Shown here in pieces: positions 27,345 to 36,793 of a stretch of DNA of 64,000 nucleotides; the stretch's first letter is position 1, and each line of letters starts with the position of its first letter. Position numbers and translations under genes: made by a program. The DNA is from Draconibacterium sediminis. GTDB lineage: Bacteria; Bacteroidota; Bacteroidia; Bacteroidales; Prolixibacteraceae. The stretch lies in NCBI RefSeq assembly GCF_000949475.1, contig NZ_JRHC01000003.1, forward strand, positions 186,001 to 250,000. Direction: 5' to 3'. The notes beneath the pieces are model-generated. The model was not told the origin of the DNA, did not search any database, and saw nothing but the letters and a program-made list of their open reading frames with translations.

Positions 27345-28097
27345 ATGGAATGGTACATGATACTGGCACTTATCGGAACCGGAATTGCCGCCGGATTTAT
27401 TAACACCACAGCAGGGGGCGGCTCTATGCTAACTATTCCTTTATTAATGTTTATTGGCTTACCGGCCAATATTGCCAATGGCACCAACCGAATCGCCATT
27501 TTGATGCAAAATGTTATTGCGGTAAAAACGTTCAAACAGAAGAAAGTACTTGATTTTACAAAGGATTACCGGCTGGCAATTCCTGCTATTGTCGGATCGA
27601 TAATCGGGGCATTGTTTGCCGTTGAAATTGACCCCAACCTGCTTAAAAATATCATCGCCGGATTAATGGTGGTTTTGTTGCTGCTTGTGGTTTTAAAACC
27701 TGAAGTATGGATTACCGATCAGATAGGGAAGGTTAATCCCAAACCGTCGCCGCTGCAATACATCATTTTTTTTGCAATCGGTTTATTCGGAGGATTTATT
27801 CAAATGGGAGTAGGATTTTTTCTGTTGGCCGGGTTGGTTTTGGGCTGTGGACATAACCTTGTGCGCGCCAATGCAATAAAGGTTTTTATTGTTTTAATTT
27901 ACACCGTGTTTTCCCTCGGGATATTTATTTACAATAAACAAGTTGATATTGTTGCGGGTTTAATACTGGCTGCCGGCAATATGTTCGGCGCATGGCTGGG
28001 CGCCAACTTTACCGTAAGGGGCGGTGCAAAATATGTGCGTTACGTGCTGATTCTGGCCATGGTAATTGTGATTTTGAATTTGTTTGGAGTGATTTAA
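27345..28097 (+). CDS. TauE/SafE-family membrane permease
   Basis: About 250 residues from the ATG at 27345 with seven to eight membrane helices. The signatures are GFINTTAGGGSMLTIPLL with GLPANIANGTNR in the first half and GLFGGFIQMGVGFFLLAGLV in the second, the two inverted halves of the family. TauE/SafE proteins export or import small organic or sulfur anions such as sulfoacetate; the substrate here is unknown. An open frame extends 14 codons upstream to a TTG at 27303, but that stretch is heptamer repeat, so the ATG is preferred. Heptamer tracts flank the gene on both sides. Confidence 0.88.
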   Translation: MEWYMILALIGTGIAAGFINTTAGGGSMLTIPLLMFIGLPANIANGTNRIAILMQNVIAVKTFKQKKVLDFTKDYRLAIPAIVGSIIGALFAVEIDPNLLKNIIAGLMVVLLLLVVLKPEVWITDQIGKVNPKPSPLQYIIFFAIGLFGGFIQMGVGFFLLAGLVLGCGHNLVRANAIKVFIVLIYTVFSLGIFIYNKQVDIVAGLILAAGNMFGAWLGANFTVRGGAKYVRYVLILAMVIVILNLFGVI

Positions 28098-28132
28098 GGA
28101 AGCTACGAGTTACGAGCTACCAGCCACGAGTT
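28098..28132. repeat. Heptamer tract directly after the TauE stop codon
   Basis: GGAAGCT, ACGAGTT, ACGAGCT, ACCAGCC, ACGAGTT follow the stop codon in 7-nt register. The same family (CCGAGCT, GCGAGCT) recurs at the start of the second SGNH gene near 44623. Confidence 0.65.
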
Positions 28133-28160
28133 GGAAATTCCCTATGGAAAAAGAATTTCT

Positions 28161-28230
28161 CCACCTTTAGGGGGAGTGTCCGTCAATTGACGGAGGAGGG
28201 TGGAACCCTAAATCCCCTGAAGGGGACTTG
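28161..28230. repeat. Palindrome-rich intergenic element upstream of CobW
   Basis: It contains the perfect 16-bp palindrome TCCGTCAATTGACGGA (28179-28194), flanked by CCACC...GGGTGG, and a second hairpin TCCCCTGAAGGGGA. It resembles a small non-autonomous repeat; no T run. Confidence 0.55.
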
Positions 28231-28241
28231 TTTAGAAGAAA

Positions 28242-29168
28242 GTGAGTATACAAAATAAAATACCAGTAACCATAATCACCGGCTTTCTTGGGGCTGGGAA
28301 GACTACTTTTATCAACTTTCTGCTGAAATCAAATCCCGACACCCAGTTTGCTTTGGTAGAAAATGAATTTGGTGCTGTTCCAATCGATACCAGACTGATA
28401 AAAGGTGTTGAGGCTAGCCAGATGTTCGAATTAAAACAGGGCTGTATTTGTTGCTCCATTTCTGATGAGTACGAGCTGGTGCTAAAAGAACTGGCTGAAC
28501 GTTTCCCGAATGTGGATCACCTGTTGATTGAAACCACCGGAATTGCTGATCCGGCTCCTGTAATTCAACCTTTTTTTGCTGATGACGACCTGAAAGAACT
28601 CTACGAATACAACGGCGCGATTTGTTTGGTTGATGCCTTGAACTTTGATGATCTGCCGGAAGAAGAAATGGCGTATAAACAGTTAACTATTGCCGACCTT
28701 ATTTTGCTGAACAAAACCGAAAATCTTGATGAGAAGCAGCAAGAGGAACTAACAGAAAGATTGAAAAATCTGGCTCCATTGGCAAAAATTCAATCAACAA
28801 GTTTTGGAGAGGCAAAAGAGCTGAAACTGAAAGACCTTAGACAACATTCGTTTAATGCGTATTCTTTTCTTTCGTACAAAAGCAATCATGCGCTGGTGCA
28901 AACCAAAACACTTTCGTTCTCTGCACCGTTAAAACGGGACGATTTTCTCTACTGGCTGGAGTATACACTCGACATTTATAAAAGCCAGATTTATCGCTGC
29001 AAAGGGGTGGTGTGTTTTCAGAACGAGCCTTTTGAATATATTTTGCAGGGAGTTGGAGGCCGCTTTGAACTGGAAGAAGGCGATTTAATACTGGAGGCAC
29101 CCGAAAGTCATATCGTTTTTATTGGGAAATTGGATGGGCTGGCTTTAGACTTTAATCCTGAAATATAA
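28242..29168 (+). CDS. CobW/P47K-family GTPase (metal chaperone type)
   Basis: 308 residues. Walker A GFLGAGKTTFINFLL lies near 14-28, and the metal-binding motif GCICC (GCICCSI) near 66-72. The Walker B-like LLIETTGIADP and the nucleotide motif LNKTE follow, and a CobW C-terminal domain covers about 215-305 (YRCKGVVCFQNEPFEYILQGVGGRFEL). Family members deliver zinc or cobalt to client proteins with GTP hydrolysis. The start is GTG at 28242, two codons before the first conserved residues; no better ATG exists. The metal and client are unknown. Confidence 0.9.
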   Translation: MSIQNKIPVTIITGFLGAGKTTFINFLLKSNPDTQFALVENEFGAVPIDTRLIKGVEASQMFELKQGCICCSISDEYELVLKELAERFPNVDHLLIETTGIADPAPVIQPFFADDDLKELYEYNGAICLVDALNFDDLPEEEMAYKQLTIADLILLNKTENLDEKQQEELTERLKNLAPLAKIQSTSFGEAKELKLKDLRQHSFNAYSFLSYKSNHALVQTKTLSFSAPLKRDDFLYWLEYTLDIYKSQIYRCKGVVCFQNEPFEYILQGVGGRFELEEGDLILEAPESHIVFIGKLDGLALDFNPEI

Positions 29169-29173
29169 TTGCA

Positions 29174-29246
29174 CGCAGATTTCGCGGATTTACGCAGATA
29201 AGAAATTTTAATCCGGAAGAAATCTGTGGCATCAGCGAAATCTGCG
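29174..29246. repeat. Inverted repeat between convergent cobW and AEC genes
   Basis: CGCAGATTTCGC (29174-29185) and GCGAAATCTGCG (29235-29246) are perfect 12-bp inverted repeats, with a partial third copy, CGCAGATAAG, between. Convergent genes on either side; no T run, so it is more like a repeat element than a simple terminator. Confidence 0.65.
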
Positions 29247-29258
29247 AGAACTAATCTC

Positions 29259-30188
29259 TTAGCCTAGAAACGCGATCCACAGCGGAATAATAATTACCGA
29301 AAGCAGTGTGCCCAGCACCACAATTCGAGCTACCAGTTTTGTTTCCAGTTTATACTGAACGGCCAGCGCATACGGCGTTAGCCCTAGTGGCATTGCCGAA
29401 TCGATAATAGTGGCTTTAAACTGTAGATCGTTTAAACCGGCAGTTCGGATGCTAAATTGAAGCAGCAAAGGAAGAATGATCATGGTAACAATAACAAAAC
29501 CGAAAACCCGGATCCATTCGCGGGGAACTCCAATTTTATTTTGCCCCAGGAATATCCCCAGAGAGAATAGTACGATAGCTGTTACCGATTCGGCAAAAAG
29601 GCTGACAGTTTTATCGATAAACGTCGGTACTTTTATTTGAAACAGTACGATAGTTACACCCACAAAAACGGAGATCAGCAGTGGGTTTTTGACCAGACTC
29701 AACATTAATTTCTTCGGCCGAATTGATTCTTCTCCTGTAGATTCGATAAGAATTACACCAAGCGTAAGCAGCCAGAAAACATATACCGCAGATAATACGG
29801 CTGCTACCGGCAAAATATCGTCGCCAAAGCTGCTACGAAGAACCGGGATGCCGAGGTAAGCCACGTTCCCAAACGATAGGATAAGGAATAGTGAACTGCG
29901 TAAACGCTTTGAAAATTTAAAAATCCGCGCGATGGGGAAGGCCAGTAACATGCACGTCGCAATATATACCGAATTAATAAGAATGAGTTGCGTATAGGAT
30001 TCTCCTTGCGGGTCGAGGTGCATCAGCGATGCAACAACCAGTGCCGGGAATCCGATCCACAGTGCATATTTGTTCAGCACATCAACCCACGGCCCATGAG
30101 CCGCTTTTGTACGCGAAAAAAGCGTTCCGGTAAAGATGACGAGAAACAGGGGCGCAACAGTCTTCAGGGCCAGTAAAAAATGTGCCAT
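29259..30188 (-). CDS. AEC-family (auxin efflux carrier-like) transporter
   Basis: 309 residues with about ten membrane helices arranged as two five-helix halves. Family marks include LNKYALWIGFPALVVASL near 38-55, SFGNVAYLGIPVL near 104-116, and NPLLISVFVGV near 168-178. AEC permeases export organic anions such as malate. It precedes no operon partner on its downstream side. The HAD phosphatase gene ends 11 nt upstream on the same strand, so the two may be cotranscribed. Confidence 0.88.
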   Translation of the reverse strand: MAHFLLALKTVAPLFLVIFTGTLFSRTKAAHGPWVDVLNKYALWIGFPALVVASLMHLDPQGESYTQLILINSVYIATCMLLAFPIARIFKFSKRLRSSLFLILSFGNVAYLGIPVLRSSFGDDILPVAAVLSAVYVFWLLTLGVILIESTGEESIRPKKLMLSLVKNPLLISVFVGVTIVLFQIKVPTFIDKTVSLFAESVTAIVLFSLGIFLGQNKIGVPREWIRVFGFVIVTMIILPLLLQFSIRTAGLNDLQFKATIIDSAMPLGLTPYALAVQYKLETKLVARIVVLGTLLSVIIIPLWIAFLG

Positions 30189-30198
30189 AAATCCGGTT

Positions 30199-30813
30199 TT
30201 ACTTGTTTTCAGTCATTGCCCAGTCGCCATAAACAATATGTTCACGCACGTCGGTAACAAACATTCCAGCTTCATTGGCAGCAGAAATTCCCAAATCTCC
30301 GTCTTCGAAAACCTGGCAAAATTGTGGTTCAACACCCATCAATTCGGCACATTTTACAAAGGTCTCAGGGTGAGGTTTGTGTTTCTGCACATCGTCGGCC
30401 GAAACCACAAAATCGAAATATTCGCGAATACCCAGTTCTTTTAACTGCACTTCGGCACTTTTTCCGCTTGCACCGGTTCCTACCGACATGGGCAGTTTCC
30501 CGTGGTAATTTTTTACAATCGAAATTACCTCTTCAATTGGTTCAAGCAAATGTGCCGAGTCCCAAAAGGATTGTTGTTTCAGGCGAACCAGTATTTCGGG
30601 CTGTTCATCCACTTTGTATTGCTCAACAATTCGTTTGGCAAATTCAATAGTTGGGCGGCCTGTCATTTCATGAATAATATTCGGGTCAAAATCAAATTTA
30701 TATTTTTTCGCCACTATTTTCCAGGTTTCCAAATGCACCGGAAGCGAGTTCGACAGGGTTCCGTCTAAATCAAAAATCAAGGCTTTCGCCTCGGGATGAA
30801 CTGTAATTGCCAT
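30199..30813 (-). CDS. HAD-superfamily beta-phosphoglucomutase-like phosphatase
   Basis: About 204 residues from the ATG at 30813. Motif I is LIFDLDGTLSNS, with the second Asp as general acid. Motif II lies in SVGTGASGKSAEV, motif III is HKPHPETF and motif IV is FEDGDLGISAANEAGM. A helical C1 cap lies at about 25-85. The family includes phosphoglycolate phosphatase, 2-deoxyglucose-6-phosphatase and beta-phosphoglucomutase. An upstream ATG at 30858 adds 15 unconserved residues and is less likely. The substrate is not determined. Confidence 0.88.
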   Translation of the reverse strand: MAITVHPEAKALIFDLDGTLSNSLPVHLETWKIVAKKYKFDFDPNIIHEMTGRPTIEFAKRIVEQYKVDEQPEILVRLKQQSFWDSAHLLEPIEEVISIVKNYHGKLPMSVGTGASGKSAEVQLKELGIREYFDFVVSADDVQKHKPHPETFVKCAELMGVEPQFCQVFEDGDLGISAANEAGMFVTDVREHIVYGDWAMTENK

Positions 30814-30907
30814 GTTTCTATAATTTGCGGTAAAAGTAACAGAACCCCAACACTGCATGAAAGTTCAATCGTTAATAAGTGAAGATTTAATCATCAGTTA
30901 AAAAAGT

Positions 30908-30915
30908 TATATTTG
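30908..30915 (+). promoter_or_regulatory. -7 element of the GH16 gene
   Basis: TATATTTG matches TAnnTTTG; the expected start near 30922 leaves a leader of about 16 nt before the ATG at 30938. No -33 TTTG. Confidence 0.4.
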
Positions 30916-30937
30916 AGGAAATCTAAACGAACGGACA

Positions 30938-31762
30938 ATGAACTACTTTACCACTTTTATGGCAAGTTATATCTGCTTGCTGGCAATCGTTACAAATGAA
31001 AAATTCCATCAGAAAGATGGTTCTGCAAACTCTGAAAAAGTTGAATGGCAACTGGTTTGGGAAGATAATTTTGAGGAAGATGGGCTTCCGGATGCTGAAA
31101 TCTGGAATTACGAAGAAGGTTATATTCGAAATAAAGAAGCACAATACTATACCAAACAGCGACCGGAAAATGCACGTGTTGAAAATGGAAACCTGATAAT
31201 TGAGGCCCGCAAAGATAACTGGGAAGGAACTGAAATTACTTCAGCTAGTTTAAATACTTATGGAAAGAAAAGTGTGCTGTACGGAAAAATTGAAGTACGT
31301 GCTAAACTTCCAACCGGTGTTGGAACGTGGCCTGCAATTTGGATGTTGGGCGATGCAATACGCAATGGTACGGGCTGGCCCAAATGTGGCGAAATCGATA
31401 TTATGGAAAATGTTGGTTTTGATCCTGATGTTATTCATGCAAATATTCACACCGAAGCCTACAACCATGTAAGAGGAACCAATAAAGGCAACAGCATTAC
31501 TGTTGAGAAACCATGGGATGATTTTCATATTTACGCGGTTGAATGGTTTGAAGACCGGATGTTATTCTATGTGGATGACAACCTTTATTTCACCTTTGAA
31601 AACGAAGGTGCAGGAAATAGTGTTTGGCCTTTTGATAAACCACATTACCTGATACTAAACCTGGCCATTGGAGGAGGTTGGGGAGGTCAGCAGGGAATTG
31701 CTGATGATTTGTTACCTCAAAAGTACTATGTCGATTATGTGAAAGTGTATAAAGAAAAGTAG
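30938..31762 (+). CDS. Glycoside hydrolase family 16 (laminarinase/beta-glucanase type)
   Basis: 274 residues. A hydrophobic N-terminus (about 1-20) suggests export. The GH16 active site is GEIDIMENVG, with nucleophile Glu152, Asp154 and acid/base Glu157, the ExDxxE form with the extra residue typical of laminarinases and 1,3-beta-glucanases. WPAIWMLGD and the C-terminal jelly-roll strands (HYLILNLAIGGGWGG, YYVDYVKVY) are complete. It should hydrolyse beta-1,3- or mixed-linked glucans outside the cytoplasm. It is not in a SusCD operon; it stands alone between convergent and divergent units. Confidence 0.93.
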   Translation: MNYFTTFMASYICLLAIVTNEKFHQKDGSANSEKVEWQLVWEDNFEEDGLPDAEIWNYEEGYIRNKEAQYYTKQRPENARVENGNLIIEARKDNWEGTEITSASLNTYGKKSVLYGKIEVRAKLPTGVGTWPAIWMLGDAIRNGTGWPKCGEIDIMENVGFDPDVIHANIHTEAYNHVRGTNKGNSITVEKPWDDFHIYAVEWFEDRMLFYVDDNLYFTFENEGAGNSVWPFDKPHYLILNLAIGGGWGGQQGIADDLLPQKYYVDYVKVYKEK

Positions 31763-31936
31763 CGTTCGATTGCATGTATTCACACTTCTGTTTTTACAAA
31801 TTATTATTACGTTTATTTAAATCTCAAACGGCATAGATAAAATCTATTGATCATTAATTTTAAGTATTTAAAAGCTTGTAAATTAAAGAATTAATCATTT
31901 TTTAGTCGTGCTGTTTTTCGTATCTTATAAGGATAG

Positions 31937-34138
<2,202 letters not shown>

Positions 34139-34159
34139 GCAATAGCTCTTATAAATATA

Positions 34160-34195
34160 AAGGCTGTCCAATACTTATTTTGGACAGCCTTTTTT
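34160..34195 (+). terminator. Terminator of katG
   Basis: AAGGCTGTCCA (34160-34170) and TGGACAGCCTT (34181-34191) form a perfect 11-bp stem with a 10-nt loop and a T run. Confidence 0.85.
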
Positions 34196-34218
34196 ATGTC
34201 TTTTTGCTAATTGTAATC

Positions 34219-34944
34219 TTATATCTCCCAGGCAATAACAATGTTTGTGCGCATTTCAATTTCGTCGGGCGAAAGCACTGAAGTAATATCAGCTTTTGCT
34301 GCACTCATGGCAGGCATCGATTCTGCGCGCATAAGTTCCATGTTTGTATTGTATGGTCCAATCATTCTGGGCTCTCCATATTGAATCGATTTGATTTTGC
34401 CCAATTTAACTTCGGCGCTTTTAGCAATCACGGTTGCTTTCTGTTTGGCATCTTCTACGGCCAGCTGAATCAATTTTTCTTTTACCGTTTCCATTTGTTC
34501 TTCCGAAAGCGCAAAATTCAGATTGAAATTCGATTGCAGATTATCTTTAATCAATTCAAAGATTTTATCATTCTTTTCATAATCTTTTTTGGTACGGATG
34601 GTTACCGGAATATTTGCCTCGTAGCCTTCAAATACTGATTGCCGCAATTGAGGATCATACTTTTGTACTTCGCGGATTGAAAAACTGTTTGTTTTTATCA
34701 ACTCCTCGTCAATCCCGTTTTGAATAAACAGTTTTTTGATTTCTTCCATTTTTTCAACCGACATTTCGGCGCACTCCTTGTAATTTTCGCTTTTCACGCT
34801 AAAATTTACAGTGAACGATATGTCTTCAGGTGCTAATTTTACTGACGATTTTCCTTCAACAGTAATAATTCCACCTTGAATATTTTGAGCAAAAGAGCCG
34901 AGTGCAAAAACGATAATGGCCAGTGATAAAATAATTCTCTTCAT
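34219..34944 (-). CDS. SIMPL-domain (DUF541) periplasmic protein
   Basis: 241 residues with a signal peptide (about 1-19, FALGSFAQ). The mature part starts GGIITVEGKSSVKLAPEDISFTVNFSVKSE, the conserved opening of SIMPL/DUF541 proteins. It continues with GYEANIPVTIRTKK and AVEDAKQKATVIAKSAEVKLGKIKSIQYGE. Family members are periplasmic or outer-membrane associated, and some bind or protect against oxidative stress; the exact role is unknown. It is monocistronic on the minus strand, convergent with katG. Confidence 0.85.
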   Translation of the reverse strand: MKRIILSLAIIVFALGSFAQNIQGGIITVEGKSSVKLAPEDISFTVNFSVKSENYKECAEMSVEKMEEIKKLFIQNGIDEELIKTNSFSIREVQKYDPQLRQSVFEGYEANIPVTIRTKKDYEKNDKIFELIKDNLQSNFNLNFALSEEQMETVKEKLIQLAVEDAKQKATVIAKSAEVKLGKIKSIQYGEPRMIGPYNTNMELMRAESMPAMSAAKADITSVLSPDEIEMRTNIVIAWEI

Positions 34945-35040
34945 GACTTAATTTTTAATGATTTTAACTGTTTGTCTGTTACTTTGATTCCGTAAAGTTA
35001 CAAAGTATATGCCAGAAGAAAGTTTAATCTCAAAATCGCA

Positions 35041-36153
35041 TTATCGCGCTGTATTTTTACGAAGCTTAACGATTTTTTCAATCGGTAAGGCTTCTATTTT
35101 ATGCCCGTCTCTTCCTGTTGTCGTTTTTGCAGCCACGAGTGAGTTTAAAATCGCTTCTTCGGTAGCTTCAATCGTAGCCAGGAATAGGGGAGACATTTTA
35201 TCGTTATGAAGTTCTTGTATCTCCATTACCGGATTTTCGACATTGTACGGAATCCGGTTTTCCTCGGCTGTAGAAAAGGCAATAACATAATCGCCGCTTC
35301 CGTTCGATGCAATTCCACCGGTTTTTGCCAATCCCAACATCGCTCTTTTTGCCAGGCGTTTCAGGTTGCGCGGGCCGATTGGTGCATTAGTCGCCACCAC
35401 GATCATACATGAGCCGTCTTCCTGGTTGCGTATCGATTCGCTAAAAGGGAATTTTCCCAAAGCCTCGCCGGCATTAAAATCATCGATTTTTAAATCACCT
35501 CCAAAATTAGTCTGAACCAAAACACCAACGGTATAAGCGCCCAAGTCATCAGGTAAAAATCTCGATGAAGTTCCGATTCCGCCCTTAAATCCAAAACATA
35601 TTGTACCCGTTCCGGCACCCACATTCCCTTCTGCAACCGGCCCGTTTGTGGCTGATTCAATAGCACTTAAAACGTGTTTTTCTTTTACATGCCGGCCTCT
35701 GATATCGTTTAACCATCCATCATTGGTTTCGCCAACCACTGCATTTACCGAACGAACATCTTTATTTCGATTCAACGTGTAAGTAATCAAAGCATTGCAG
35801 GCCGTAGGAACGCTCAATGTGTTGGTTAATACGATAGGAGTTTCAATATTCCCCAACTCTTCTACCTGGCTGTATCCCGCCAGCTTCCCAAAACCATTTC
35901 CGATATAAATGGCAGCTGGCACTTTCTCCTGAAAAATGTCTCCGGGATGCGGGATAATTGCAGTAACACCGGTACGAATATTTTCGCCTTCAACAATTGT
36001 TGTATGGCCAACTTTTACTCCTTGCACATCGGTAATGGCATTTAATTGGCCTGGAATCAGAACTCCGGGTTTGATATCGTAATCGCGCAGTCGTTGCGAA
36101 AATGCGGAATAAAAAGTCAGAAACAGCAGGAAAAACAGAGAGATTCGTAACAT
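35041..36153 (-). CDS. P1-family (DmpA/S58) peptidase, exported
   Basis: About 370 residues from the ATG at 36153. The signal peptide MLRISLFFLLFLTFYSAFSQ directs it out of the cytoplasm. The fold matches DmpA-like aminopeptidases: ITDVQGVKVGHTT near the N-terminus, an autoprocessing Gly-Thr-Gly segment (AGTGTICFGFKGGIGTSSR) and the final Ser-rich ASNGSGDYVIAFS. These enzymes split D- or L-amino-acid amides or peptides after self-cleavage. The longer frame to 36207 would put 18 unconserved residues ahead of the signal peptide, so the shorter start is chosen. It is divergent from the NTF2-like gene. Confidence 0.85.
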   Translation of the reverse strand: MLRISLFFLLFLTFYSAFSQRLRDYDIKPGVLIPGQLNAITDVQGVKVGHTTIVEGENIRTGVTAIIPHPGDIFQEKVPAAIYIGNGFGKLAGYSQVEELGNIETPIVLTNTLSVPTACNALITYTLNRNKDVRSVNAVVGETNDGWLNDIRGRHVKEKHVLSAIESATNGPVAEGNVGAGTGTICFGFKGGIGTSSRFLPDDLGAYTVGVLVQTNFGGDLKIDDFNAGEALGKFPFSESIRNQEDGSCMIVVATNAPIGPRNLKRLAKRAMLGLAKTGGIASNGSGDYVIAFSTAEENRIPYNVENPVMEIQELHNDKMSPLFLATIEATEEAILNSLVAAKTTTGRDGHKIEALPIEKIVKLRKNTAR

Positions 36154-36223
36154 TTTGTTTTGTTTGTTGAATGTGAACTTTAAAAATACACTATTTTCAA
36201 CATCCAATTCTAAAAATCATTTT

Positions 36224-36673
36224 ATGAGAAGGACTTTTGTACTCAGTGTAATCCTTTCGTTGTTTTTTATTAACGGATTTGCTCAGGAAAAAATCACAAA
36301 AAGTGAAAAGGAGCATATTCTGTCGTTACTCGATAAACAAGCAGAAGCCTGGAACGAGGGGAACCTCGAAAAATTTATGGAAACCTACTGGAAATCGGAT
36401 AAACTGGTTTTTATGGGCTCGCGCGGACCAACATACGGCTGGCAGGCCACGCTGGATAGCTACAAAAAAGGATACCCGGATAAAACAGCAATGGGGCACC
36501 TGAAATTCAAAATTCTGGATTTAAATAAAATTGACACCAATACAGTTTTTTTAATCGGGCGGTATGAGTTGACCCGCGAAATTGGTGACCTTGCTGGTCA
36601 TTTTACGCTGGTTATTCAAATGATTGATGGGGAGTGGGTGATTATCAGCGATCATTCAAGCGGTGAAAGTTAA
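36224..36673 (+). CDS. NTF2-like (SnoaL/DUF4440-type) exported protein
   Basis: About 149 residues from the ATG at 36224, with signal peptide MRRTFVLSVILSLFFINGFAQ. The mature part has the NTF2-like pattern: LLDKQAEAWNEGNLEKFMETYWKSDKLVFM, then a strand-rich half ending in VIQMIDGEWVIISDHSS. Such proteins bind small molecules or act as simple enzymes; no catalytic set can be assigned here. The longer frame from 36155 overlaps the divergent peptidase leader and is unlikely to be used. Only 70 nt separate the two divergent starts. Confidence 0.75.
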   Translation: MRRTFVLSVILSLFFINGFAQEKITKSEKEHILSLLDKQAEAWNEGNLEKFMETYWKSDKLVFMGSRGPTYGWQATLDSYKKGYPDKTAMGHLKFKILDLNKIDTNTVFLIGRYELTREIGDLAGHFTLVIQMIDGEWVIISDHSSGES

Positions 36674-36793
36674 TTAAACTACTTCAGTTAAAATACGAAT
36701 CATTGTTCGAATGTCTGTAATCCCTGAATTTTCTCATGGCAGGTTAAGCAGAACTTTTACTACTTTCGGGCTTCAATTTTTAAAACCGAGAAA

